Below, piece after piece: positions 1 to 7,343 of a stretch of 52,895 nucleotides of DNA (positions are counted from its first letter, which is position 1; every line of letters begins with the position of its first letter). The translations under genes were made by a program, and so were the position numbers. The notes beneath the pieces are model-generated. The model was given only the letters and a program-made list of their open reading frames with translations. It ran no database searches and was not told the origin of the DNA. The stretch comes from Acholeplasmataceae bacterium UBA6190 (GTDB lineage: Bacteria; Bacillota_I; Bacilli_A; Acholeplasmatales; Acholeplasmataceae), in contig DITG01000051.1 in NCBI GenBank assembly GCA_002422045.1, positions 4,890 through 57,784 on the forward strand, read 5' to 3'.

Positions 1-371
1 GAGAAAAACCCCGTCATCTGTTTACCTTTCAACTGGCAACTCGAAATCATTAGCCAAGGACCATGACAGATTGCAGCAATCGGTTTTTTTTGCTGATCAA
101 AAGCCTTCACAAAGTCAACGGTTGCCTGTGTACGGCGCATATAGTCAGGAGAAAAACCACCTGGAATGATCACAGCATCATAATCATTTACCGATACTTC
201 CTTGCTGGCATAGTCACTTTTCATGAGCAGACCAAACTTACTCTTGTAATTGACACCCTTTTCAGCGCCAATCAAATCGACGACAAACCCCTCTTCAAGC
301 ATTCTGTAATAGGGATAAATCAATTCTTTGTCATCAAACAAATCTTCAACTAAAATTGCAATTCTTTTCAT
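1..371 (-). CDS. DJ-1/PfpI family protein (C-terminus cut by window edge)
   Basis: Reading the minus strand from ATG at 371 gives 123 residues that run off the left edge. The chain has the DJ-1/PfpI flavodoxin-like fold signature: an N-terminal KRIAILVEDLFDDKELIYPYY strand with acidic residues, an IIPGGFSPDY loop near residue 70, and the nucleophile elbow AAICHGPW with Cys102-His103. An AAGGAG ribosome site precedes the start. Relatives of the PfpI/YhbO/GSP18 type are intracellular and are linked to repair of glycated proteins, glyoxalase-III-type chemistry or general stress. It lies 36 bases downstream of the heliorhodopsin gene on the same strand, so the two are probably co-transcribed. The specific reaction cannot be told from this fragment. 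Family call is firm; exact role is open. Confidence 0.88.
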   Translation of the reverse strand, partial: MKRIAILVEDLFDDKELIYPYYRMLEEGFVVDLIGAEKGVNYKSKFGLLMKSDYASKEVSVNDYDAVIIPGGFSPDYMRRTQATVDFVKAFDQQKKPIAAICHGPWLMISSCQLKGKQMTGFF

Positions 372-407
372 AAATTACACACTCCTTTTGATGATTGATT
401 GTTTATA

Positions 408-1172
408 CTAAGCTAATAAAATGCCTAAGAAGATAAACCATGCCAAGATGGACTTCCCAAACAAACTTAACCACACATACATACGTTCGCCATAGACATA
501 TGATTTCCATCGACCCACTTGCTTGTATTGTAAGTATTGATTGATTGCAAACAAGTTAAACACGAGAAAGTAGAAGAGTAATCCAGGAATCACAAACCAG
601 GGCAGTAAAGACAGATCTCCATTATTGAGCATATAAATGACAATCAATAACCAAGGTGCAAGACCAGCAATCCATCCAAACCAATGCGCTGTCCAATCTG
701 TTGTTTTCCTACTGATTGGATTCATTTTTTCCATCAATAGACCAAAGAGATTCATGAGGGCATTGACGATAAAAATCAGGATAACCGCTTCGATGGTCAA
801 TAGACCGAACATCGCAGCCAGCAAAACAATCATAATCGATGAAGAAATTGCGTATTCATACCATCTTAAAGGATTGATCCCTTGTTCGATGCCTTCTAGA
901 TAACGTTTTTGATAAGGTCCAGAGATTACGAAATGGAAACCGGCACTCAATAACAGGAATAACCCAACCAATAAACCAAAGGGCAAGTCAAACAAGGCTT
1001 GTGTGACCGGACCATATCCCCCACCTTCATAAACTTCAAAGAAGCGACCAAAGATGGTCGGTCTGAAATCTTTGAAAACATCAACAGTCAGTGACAAGAT
1101 CAAAATAGCAGTACCCTGTATCAAATGCAAAAAACCCATGTTTCGATTAAAAGTGATGAGACGATGTTTCAT
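408..1172 (-). CDS. Heliorhodopsin
   Basis: This is a 254-residue seven-helix membrane protein. The sequence shows the heliorhodopsin hallmarks: RWYEYAISSSIMI in helix 3, whose Glu106 matches the Schiff-base counterion (E107 in the type protein 48C12), and YGERMYVWLSLFGKSILAW in helix 7, whose Lys240 matches the retinal-binding lysine (K241). His16, His80 and Ser236 also fall at about the positions known for the family. The ATG at 1172 is chosen because GGAGG lies six bases upstream; a TTG at 1184 would add four residues. Heliorhodopsins bind all-trans retinal with the N-terminus inside the cell, and most are slow photosensors, not pumps. The gene leads a probable bicistron with the PfpI gene and is divergent from an SDR gene. 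No carotene dioxygenase (blh/brp) is in the window, so the source of retinal is unknown. Confidence 0.93.
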   Translation of the reverse strand: MKHRLITFNRNMGFLHLIQGTAILILSLTVDVFKDFRPTIFGRFFEVYEGGGYGPVTQALFDLPFGLLVGLFLLLSAGFHFVISGPYQKRYLEGIEQGINPLRWYEYAISSSIMIVLLAAMFGLLTIEAVILIFIVNALMNLFGLLMEKMNPISRKTTDWTAHWFGWIAGLAPWLLIVIYMLNNGDLSLLPWFVIPGLLFYFLVFNLFAINQYLQYKQVGRWKSYVYGERMYVWLSLFGKSILAWFIFLGILLA

Positions 1173-1205
1173 TGTTTCCTCCAAGTTTGATCACTGATGA
1201 ATAAG

Positions 1206-1218
1206 GTCAATATATGAC
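1206..1218. promoter_or_regulatory. Small inverted repeat over possible heliorhodopsin -10
   Basis: The sequence GTCA-ATATA-TGAC is an imperfect dyad with 4-base arms. Read on the minus strand it contains TATATT, a possible -10 element about 37-42 bases before the heliorhodopsin start. No convincing -35 is visible. A repressor site is possible but unproven. Confidence 0.25.
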
Positions 1219-1346
1219 AGTTCAGTGTGATCTACTGCTCACATCTTATCATGCTTTGCTCTCATCCTGAAGGTGACTGCTCAACGATGGTAGAATATGT
1301 GAGAATGACTTAAAAACGACGAAATACATGTCTCAAGATTCATCCA

Positions 1347-1377
1347 TTGTACGCTGCACGATTGCATTTGCTATAAT
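1347..1377 (+). promoter_or_regulatory. Promoter for SDR gene (extended -10)
   Basis: TATAAT at 1372-1377 is preceded by TG and one base, the extended -10 pattern TGnTATAAT. A weak -35 (TTGTAC, 1347-1352) lies 19 bases upstream. The element ends 16 bases before the chosen ATG at 1394, which supports the downstream start over an upstream in-frame ATG at 1328. Confidence 0.55.
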
Positions 1378-1393
1378 AAATCGAGGTGTTCAA

Positions 1394-2209
1394 ATGAAAA
1401 AAATAATCATTACAGGAGTGACATCAGGTATAGGCCGTGCTTTAATGTTACGTTTCAATCAAGAAGGCCACTATGTCATCGGCATTGCAAGAAACAAAGA
1501 AAAACTGAACGGTTTACGGACAGAGCTTTTGGGCTCTTTTGAATTGATTGAAGCGGATCTGGGGAAAACCCAAGATATCATCAAAGCTGCCACATACATC
1601 AAATCTAAACATCAAGCCATCGATGTGTTGATCAATAATGCGGCGATGGTTCCCGGACACTTGATGATGAGCGATGAAGGTCACGAGATGCAGTTTCAGG
1701 TCAACCATCTTGCTGTGGTATCCATGACGCATCAGTTGTTGCCCTTGCTTATCCAAACTAAAGGCATCATCATCACGACTGCAAGTGATGCACACCGTCC
1801 AGCAAGATATCATGCCAGTCACTTGGAGCGACTCCAAAAGTACAGTTTAATGGCATCATATAGCGAAACCAAACTGTACAATATCTTATTCACAAAGGGG
1901 TTCAACGCCCATGTGGCGAATCAGACAAACGTTAAGGCGTTTGCTGTTCATCCAGGATTGGTCAACACCGATTTGGGTGGCAAGGAAACACAAGGGTTCA
2001 TGCAAAAGGTATGGCGATTCATGGCAAGACGCGGTATCAGACCCGAACAGGCGACTCAAACTTATGCAGATATCATCAATGGTCTGATTGTTGATGATTA
2101 TGTGAGCAAATCTCAGCCCATCAAAGCTTCAAAAACAGCGTCCAATGTCGAAAACATGCAAGACTTATGGAAAAAGACAAACGAGATATTAAACATCGAA
2201 TGGGTATAA
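1394..2209 (+). CDS. Short-chain dehydrogenase/reductase (RDH-like)
   Basis: A 271-residue classical SDR with a Rossmann fold. Visible motifs are TGVTSGIG (residues 7-14, dinucleotide binding), NNAAM (81-85), catalytic Ser131 in TTASDAH and the YxxxK pair Tyr156-Lys160 in SYSETK. The retinol-dehydrogenase/WWOX-like subgroup is suggested by the SYSETKLYN segment and the AVHPGLVNTDL turn, but substrate cannot be assigned. The start at 1394 is preceded by GAGGTG and puts the glycine motif at the usual distance from the N-terminus; an ATG at 1328 would lie upstream of the -10 box. It is divergent from heliorhodopsin and ends at a strong terminator. A second RDH-like SDR lies at 8932-9849. Confidence 0.88.
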   Translation: MKKIIITGVTSGIGRALMLRFNQEGHYVIGIARNKEKLNGLRTELLGSFELIEADLGKTQDIIKAATYIKSKHQAIDVLINNAAMVPGHLMMSDEGHEMQFQVNHLAVVSMTHQLLPLLIQTKGIIITTASDAHRPARYHASHLERLQKYSLMASYSETKLYNILFTKGFNAHVANQTNVKAFAVHPGLVNTDLGGKETQGFMQKVWRFMARRGIRPEQATQTYADIINGLIVDDYVSKSQPIKASKTASNVENMQDLWKKTNEILNIEWV

Positions 2210-2227
2210 CAACAGAATTAGTGTATC

Positions 2228-2256
2228 AAAAAAAACTCTGTTTCAGAGTTTTTTTG
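2228..2256 (+). terminator. Rho-independent terminator after SDR
   Basis: The stem AACTCTG/CAGAGTT closes a three-base loop and is followed by a T-run; the A-run before it makes it usable in both directions. Confidence 0.8.
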
Positions 2257-2293
2257 TTTGTATCAGCCATGAAGGTCATGGATTGAATAAATT

Positions 2294-3202
2294 TTAAAAT
2301 TTGTAAGCACCATGGTGATCCCAAAGACCCCAATAGGCACCGTACTCGCCTTCTTCATCAGTTTTCCATGATTCATCGAAAGATGAGAAGTAGAAGATGC
2401 TAATGTTTTGTTCTTTGGCCCAGGTGTATGTATCCACAAAATATCTGGCTGCATGTTCATATGAAGGCAGAGCATCCCCAAAGGCTTCTCCTTTGGTCGG
2501 CCAACCTGTTTCTGAAATGATCACTTCTTTATCCTGAGAAACTTTTTTGACAAAGGCATACATTTCTTTCATGTAGCTGACCGCATGTTCCAAATCGCAT
2601 TTTTCCCAAAATGGATAGCAGTTGGCGAAAATGACATCACAAACGTCTAGTAGTTTTGGTTCATTGACAAATGTGTAATAAGCGTCTACATATCCTACAG
2701 GAACATGGGGAACCGCTTCTTTGAATCGTTTGAGATAACTCATCAGTAACTCAAGCGGGATATCTTCTCTAAGCATGACTTCATTGCCGATGGCAACCAT
2801 GTCAGCATGACCTTCCTTGGCAATTCTGATGACATTGTCAAGTTCCGCTTCATTCATCTCAAGATCATCGCCAATCCATGCACCGACCAATGTCTTTAAT
2901 CCGTGTCTTTTCGCAATTGGAGCAATCGCCTCATTGCCAAGTGTGCAAGAAAATGTACGAATCCATTTCACATAGGGTTTGATGATTGAAAGTCTAGATT
3001 CGATTTGTTCTGGGGTGATCCAATCAAATTGCGCTGGGTTTTGCTCACCTATGTATGGACTGAAACTGATACCGTGAATCTGCTGATCCAATAGATTTCT
3101 GATTTGTGACTTCAATTGGTCGATACCATGTTTTTTTGATGTCGATGATTCGAGTTGTTTCCGATCGACATTTAAATATTTGATTTTCGTTTGACTGGAC
3201 AT
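2294..3202 (-). CDS. Glycoside hydrolase family 17-like (beta-1,3-glucanase type)
   Basis: A 302-residue TIM-barrel protein. The GH17/clan-A signatures are AIGNEV with the acid/base Glu141 and IISETGWP with the nucleophile Glu231, plus GISFSPYIG near the N-terminus and FYFSSFDESWK near the C-terminus. Family members hydrolyse or transfer beta-1,3-glucan chains. There is no signal peptide, so a cytoplasmic role on imported oligosaccharides, or an unusual export route, must be considered. The start at 3202 is chosen because GGAGG precedes it at the right distance; an ATG eight codons earlier lacks a ribosome site. It stands alone between the SDR terminator and the divergent ABC-F gene. Confidence 0.85.
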   Translation of the reverse strand: MSSQTKIKYLNVDRKQLESSTSKKHGIDQLKSQIRNLLDQQIHGISFSPYIGEQNPAQFDWITPEQIESRLSIIKPYVKWIRTFSCTLGNEAIAPIAKRHGLKTLVGAWIGDDLEMNEAELDNVIRIAKEGHADMVAIGNEVMLREDIPLELLMSYLKRFKEAVPHVPVGYVDAYYTFVNEPKLLDVCDVIFANCYPFWEKCDLEHAVSYMKEMYAFVKKVSQDKEVIISETGWPTKGEAFGDALPSYEHAARYFVDTYTWAKEQNISIFYFSSFDESWKTDEEGEYGAYWGLWDHHGAYKF

Positions 3203-3331
3203 TGCTATGCCTCCACCATCCATCATTTAAGTCTATTATAGCATCGAAAATCACTTTTGATGATTTTGTGCAATCCAGTATAGATTCTCATCTGTTCTAT
3301 GAACATATTGAGTCAATACGTGACAATATCA

Positions 3332-3360
3332 TTGACAAATCCATAGGATTCATGTAAAGT
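3332..3360 (+). promoter_or_regulatory. Probable promoter of the ABC-F gene
   Basis: A perfect -35 TTGACA (3332-3337) is followed after 17 bases by TAAAGT (3355-3360), matching four of six -10 positions. Transcription would begin near 3367 and give a leader of roughly 64 bases. Confidence 0.5.
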
Positions 3361-3372
3361 ATAAGTGCGAAT

Positions 3373-3411
3373 ATGGCCAGAATCGTGCTGACGTTAGCTA
3401 GGCCATTTTTG
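3373..3411 (+). promoter_or_regulatory. Terminator-like hairpin in ABC-F leader (candidate attenuator)
   Basis: ATGGCC (3373-3378) pairs with GGCCAT (3401-3406), extended by AG/CT past one bulged A, and is directly followed by TTTTTGTTT. This has the form of an intrinsic terminator but sits between the promoter and the ribosome site (AAAGGGG) of the ABC-F gene, with no gene upstream on this strand that it could end. A short reading frame starts at the same ATG (3373) and runs in another frame past the ABC-F start, though it lacks a clear ribosome site. Confidence 0.5.
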
Positions 3412-3430
3412 TTTGTAAAGGGGTTATATC

Positions 3431-5050
3431 ATGATTACAGTTTCAGGCTTGAGTTTGATTTTTTCGGATAAGAAGATTTTCGAAGATGTCAATTTAAAAT
3501 TTTTACCAGGGAATTGCTACGGTGTGATTGGTGCCAATGGTGCAGGAAAATCCACATTTCTTAAACTGCTTTCCGGAGAAAAAGAATCCACTTCAGGACA
3601 AGTCATCATCGAGAAAAATAAGAGACTTGCCTTTTTAAGTCAAAATCAAAATGCATTTGACCATCTGACTGTCTTAGAAACGGTCATCATCGGACATAAG
3701 GAATTATTTGACATCATGCAGGCAAAAGAAGTTATCTACCAGAAAGAAATCATCACCGATCAGGAAGGTTATGAACTGTCCAACTTAGAAGCAGCATTTG
3801 CCGAACTCAATGGTTGGGATGCGGAATCTGATGCTGAAAAACTCTTGAATGGATTGAATGTACCTGCTAGTGAGTTTAATAAAAAGATGAGTGACATTTT
3901 GCCTAAATATAAAGTGAAGGCATTGCTTGCACAGGCGTTATTCGGAAATCCCGATATATTGTTGCTTGACGAACCTACCAATAATCTTGATTTCGAAGCG
4001 ATTGCTTGGCTGGAAAACTTCTTGGTCAACTATGACAATACGGTCATCACTGTATCCCATGATCGCCATTTCTTAAACAACGTGTGTACACACATGGTGG
4101 ATATCGATTATTTCCAGGCGAAATTATATCCAGGAAACTATGATTTCTGGATGGAATCCTCACAACTCATTCAAAGATTGATGACAGACAAAAACAAGAA
4201 GAAAGAAGAACGCATCCAAGAATTGAAGGCGTTCATCGCACGCTTCAGTGCAAATTTGTCCAAATCTTCTCAAGCGACTTCACGAAAGAAGTCGCTGGAA
4301 AAAATTCAACTTGATGAAATCGTTCCATCCTCAAGAAAATATCCTTTCATCGGATTTGAAATCGAAAAACAACTGGGCAAAGATGTTCTTGAAGTGAAAG
4401 ATCTGAGCATCTCTCTCGATGGTCAAAAGTTGTTTTCCAATGTGTCATTTACGATGAGCAGAGGCGATAAGGTCGCATTGCTCGGTGAAAATGATTTGGC
4501 TAAGACAGCGCTGTTAAGAGTATTGGCTGGAGAATTGGAACCGGAAACTGGAACCATCAAATGGGGACAAACGGTCACGAAATCATATTTTCCAAGTGAT
4601 AATGACGCTTATTTTGTCGGAAAGAATCAGAATCTGATCGATTGGCTGAGACAATACTCCAAAGAACCCGCAGAATCGTATATCAGAGGTTTTTTAGGTC
4701 GTATGCTATTCTCTGGTGACCAACCACTCAAATTTGTTAAATATTTGTCAGGTGGCGAAAAAATGCGATGCATGTACTCGAAACTCATGCTCTCTCAAGC
4801 CAATACGCTACTCATCGACTCACCGACCATTCACTTGGATCTGGAAGCCATTCAGGCAGTGAACAAAGGTTTTGAGGAATATAAAGGGTCATTGGTCGTC
4901 GCTTCTCACGACCATAACCTGTTACAGTCTGTCTGTAATAAGATTGTAGAGATCGGTGACTTAGGCGCATTTAGCTATGAAGGCACATTCGATGAATATA
5001 TTGAAAATCTTGATATCAAACAAAGAAGACGTCAACTCTATAAATCCTAA
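3431..5050 (+). CDS. ABC-F family ATPase with one degenerate ATP site
   Basis: A 539-residue protein with two ABC domains and a charged linker (about 240-300), no membrane segment: the ABC-F layout, whose members act on the ribosome. Domain 1 has intact Walker A (GANGAGKS, 34-41), Walker B (LLLDE, Glu181) and H-loop (His210), but its signature is replaced by SDILPKYK (154-161). Domain 2 has an intact signature (LSGGEK, 439-444) but a broken Walker A (GENDLAKT, 352-359) and Walker B (LIDSP, Ser464 in place of the catalytic Glu). So the site formed by A1/B1 with signature 2 is complete and the other is dead. It is nearest to the YkpA/YbiT branch by its DEPTNNLDFEAIAWLE segment. AAAGGGG precedes the start. 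It may be a translation factor or an antibiotic-resistance type. Confidence 0.9.
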   Translation: MITVSGLSLIFSDKKIFEDVNLKFLPGNCYGVIGANGAGKSTFLKLLSGEKESTSGQVIIEKNKRLAFLSQNQNAFDHLTVLETVIIGHKELFDIMQAKEVIYQKEIITDQEGYELSNLEAAFAELNGWDAESDAEKLLNGLNVPASEFNKKMSDILPKYKVKALLAQALFGNPDILLLDEPTNNLDFEAIAWLENFLVNYDNTVITVSHDRHFLNNVCTHMVDIDYFQAKLYPGNYDFWMESSQLIQRLMTDKNKKKEERIQELKAFIARFSANLSKSSQATSRKKSLEKIQLDEIVPSSRKYPFIGFEIEKQLGKDVLEVKDLSISLDGQKLFSNVSFTMSRGDKVALLGENDLAKTALLRVLAGELEPETGTIKWGQTVTKSYFPSDNDAYFVGKNQNLIDWLRQYSKEPAESYIRGFLGRMLFSGDQPLKFVKYLSGGEKMRCMYSKLMLSQANTLLIDSPTIHLDLEAIQAVNKGFEEYKGSLVVASHDHNLLQSVCNKIVEIGDLGAFSYEGTFDEYIENLDIKQRRRQLYKS

Positions 5051-5059
5051 AACAAACAA

Positions 5060-5086
5060 AGCACATCACCACGATGTGCTTTTTTT
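5060..5086 (+). terminator. Rho-independent terminator after ABC-F gene
   Basis: An eight-base perfect stem AGCACATC/GATGTGCT with a five-base loop is followed by seven T. Confidence 0.9.
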
Positions 5087-5198
5087 AGGAGAATAAATCA
5101 TGATGATGGTATAGATATTTGGAATGAACCGAATCAAACATGATAGAATGAGGTTATCATGATGAAACATCAGGAGATCATTCATCAAGGAGGCTAAA

Positions 5199-5690
5199 AT
5201 GTCCTACGAAAAGTTAAAATATCAGGTATTGCATCAAGAAAATCAATTTGAAATCAGAAGGTACGATCCGTTCATGATGATGAAAGTGAAACGTACTTCA
5301 AATCAGGGATTTGGTGTATTGTTTCAATACATTTCTGGGTATAATCAGAAACAACAAAAAATCCAGATGACAGTGCCTGTATTGACCGATGTTGAATCCA
5401 AAGACTATATTGCATTCACCATGCCTAAGGAAAATGCCAATGATGCACCACTTCCTCTGGATGCATCGATCGAGATGGTAAAAATTCCTGCCAAGGATTA
5501 TCTATCTCTATCATTTAAAGGTTCTCATCATCACGGGCAAAAAGCACTGAAAACGTTGCAGGCATATGCCCATCTTCATCACATCGAACTGATTGGAGAA
5601 CCCATACTACTCAGATACCAAGGACCATTCACATTACCCTTCATGAAAGACAACGATGTGATTGTCGAAATCAAATCAGTCAATCTATAA
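5199..5690 (+). CDS. SOUL family haem-binding-type protein
   Basis: A 163-residue soluble protein matching the SOUL/HBP fold: an N-terminal YQVLHQENQFEIRRYDPF segment, a central QMTVPVLT stretch, FTMPKEN, and a C-terminal RYQGPFTLPFMKDNDV motif (the family's typical Y-x-x-P-x-x-x-P ending). SOUL proteins bind tetrapyrroles such as haem in eukaryotes; bacterial members are mostly uncharacterised, and I cannot assign a haem ligand here. A strong AAGGAGG site precedes the ATG. It is monocistronic, between two terminators, and convergent with the FAD-oxidoreductase operon. Confidence 0.87.
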   Translation: MSYEKLKYQVLHQENQFEIRRYDPFMMMKVKRTSNQGFGVLFQYISGYNQKQQKIQMTVPVLTDVESKDYIAFTMPKENANDAPLPLDASIEMVKIPAKDYLSLSFKGSHHHGQKALKTLQAYAHLHHIELIGEPILLRYQGPFTLPFMKDNDVIVEIKSVNL

Positions 5691-5694
5691 AGAG

Positions 5695-5726
5695 AACGCA
5701 TGTTTCGATGGAAACATGCGTTTTTG
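5695..5726. terminator. Terminator between SOUL gene and convergent operon
   Basis: A twelve-base perfect stem AACGCATGTTTC/GAAACATGCGTT with a four-base loop is followed by TTTTG on the plus strand. It ends the SOUL gene and, less strongly, the operon arriving on the minus strand. Confidence 0.85.
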
Positions 5727-5733
5727 TTTGGCT

Positions 5734-7320
5734 CTATTTTTCAATTTTTAGTCTGCTCATTTTGTTTGCAGCAATCTTCGCGGTGACAATCGATGTGGGA
5801 AATCCGGATGGAGAAAACGACCACTGACTCGCTTGAAAGACATTAGGAAATGGTGTTTGAATCGAGCGAGCAATTTTGAAGAGTTTATGCTCTACAGGAA
5901 TACTGCCTGTAAAAGACCAACCCGTAATCGCTCCACCGGTACTGTTCAAACGGGATTCGATGGTTAAGGGGGTTGCTTCAAAATAGTGGATCACCTTTGA
6001 TTTCCAACCGGGTAACAAAGTCGATTCCAAGATATCGATGATGGATCTTGACAGATGTTTTTTCAAGGTGTCATAAAAACCATGTTCTTGAATCCATTTG
6101 GTCAGATCGTAGTTGAACAACGTACTGATGATGACCGCTGATTTTCCTTCAGGTGCCAAGGAATCATCTCTGACAACAGGAACAGAAATTTCGTAAGTCG
6201 TCAGCCTTGCAAACTCTGTCAACCAATCTGTGAGTATCTGAGCTTGTGTATCTTTGGGTGCTGAGTTCAAAGTGATCATGAGATCTTTTTCGTTAGCACT
6301 CAGTTTTGAGAGACCATCTTTGGTTGGCATATAAAACAGATGACCGGAAAATTTATCCTTGAAATATTCTTTAGGCAAGTCGACGGTCATATACATCTGA
6401 TAAAGCGAATCATTGCCTTTTGCTGCAGCAAGTCTTTGCTTGGTCTCCTGATAAGGAATCTCGGTATTCTCAATGCCGCGATACATCGAATTCAAGTCTC
6501 CACACCACAACAGTGCATCATAAGGATATGCGATATCTTGATGATAGACTTTTTGGTTACTGATATCGATTTTATTCACTTCTGAATCTGTTTTGATGAC
6601 AGCACCCTTGCTTAAGATGAAGTCTCTAATGCCGTTGATGATGGTTCTGGTGCCACCGATTGGGTAATAGTAGTCACTATGCATCTTCAGATAACTTAAT
6701 GCGAAAAAGGCAGGAGTATCGGTGAAAAAGTGTTGGCTGATCGCATCTATCAAATCGGGATTTTGTGTATATTTAGACAAATACTGACGAATTGGTGTTT
6801 TAAGTTTCTCAATTTTTCCAATCGTAAACGTATATTTAAACATCCAGGGGACAATCGTCTTCATGAGATATTTTGCATCTGTCTTGGGATTTAAAAATAA
6901 AGGGTTATCGACATCATAAAGGACTTCCATATACTTTGAAATCTTCTTGATATCTTTAAAAATGGCATGGATTGCTTCCTGATCTTCTGGATACGATACC
7001 AAAAGAAGGTCCTTGTAAGTCTGGTAGTTGTCTTTGGGATCAATCGAGATGATATGATTTTCGATACCCATATCGACGATGTTTCTGACGAAATTGACAT
7101 TGATGCCAAGTTGTCTGAGCATCGGAAACAGAGTTCCTGAGTTTTCTACGCCTCGAATGCCATGATCAAAGACAAAACCATCTCGTCTGAAACTACCGAC
7201 AAGACCACCTAAATCTTCTGATTTCTCTAGCAATGTGACCGAATGACCTTCATTGGATAGATATGCAGCCGCAGTCAATCCAGAAATCCCTGCGCCAACG
7301 ATAACCATTTGTTTTTTCAT
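5734..7320 (-). CDS. FAD-dependent oxidoreductase, CrtI/RetSat-like (paralogue 2)
   Basis: A 528-residue flavoprotein of the phytoene desaturase / carotenoid isomerase / retinol saturase superfamily. The N-terminus has the FAD Rossmann motif GAGISG (9-14) with the acceptor glutamate in VTLLEKSEDLGG, and the C-terminus the flavin-binding VFQASQWSFSPSGFP segment. It is a tandem paralogue of the upstream gene; both share the YLxKYT...LID.I.QHFF.xTPxFFAL core. The start at 7320 is preceded by AGGAG; a GTG at 7347 would overlap the upstream stop as GTGA. Last gene of a four-gene operon with NTF2-like and SDR genes. No phytoene synthase is present, so a carotenoid pathway is not supported here; retinoid, isoprenoid or other polyene substrates are possible. 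Confidence 0.85.
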   Translation of the reverse strand: MKKQMVIVGAGISGLTAAAYLSNEGHSVTLLEKSEDLGGLVGSFRRDGFVFDHGIRGVENSGTLFPMLRQLGINVNFVRNIVDMGIENHIISIDPKDNYQTYKDLLLVSYPEDQEAIHAIFKDIKKISKYMEVLYDVDNPLFLNPKTDAKYLMKTIVPWMFKYTFTIGKIEKLKTPIRQYLSKYTQNPDLIDAISQHFFTDTPAFFALSYLKMHSDYYYPIGGTRTIINGIRDFILSKGAVIKTDSEVNKIDISNQKVYHQDIAYPYDALLWCGDLNSMYRGIENTEIPYQETKQRLAAAKGNDSLYQMYMTVDLPKEYFKDKFSGHLFYMPTKDGLSKLSANEKDLMITLNSAPKDTQAQILTDWLTEFARLTTYEISVPVVRDDSLAPEGKSAVIISTLFNYDLTKWIQEHGFYDTLKKHLSRSIIDILESTLLPGWKSKVIHYFEATPLTIESRLNSTGGAITGWSFTGSIPVEHKLFKIARSIQTPFPNVFQASQWSFSPSGFPTSIVTAKIAANKMSRLKIEK

Positions 7321-7343
7321 GACTATACTCCTGATGATGAACA

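Noticed and set aside
637..903. 88-residue frame on the plus strand inside the heliorhodopsin gene
   Set aside because: It has no ribosome site, is antisense to a gene with full family motifs and its translation resembles no protein.
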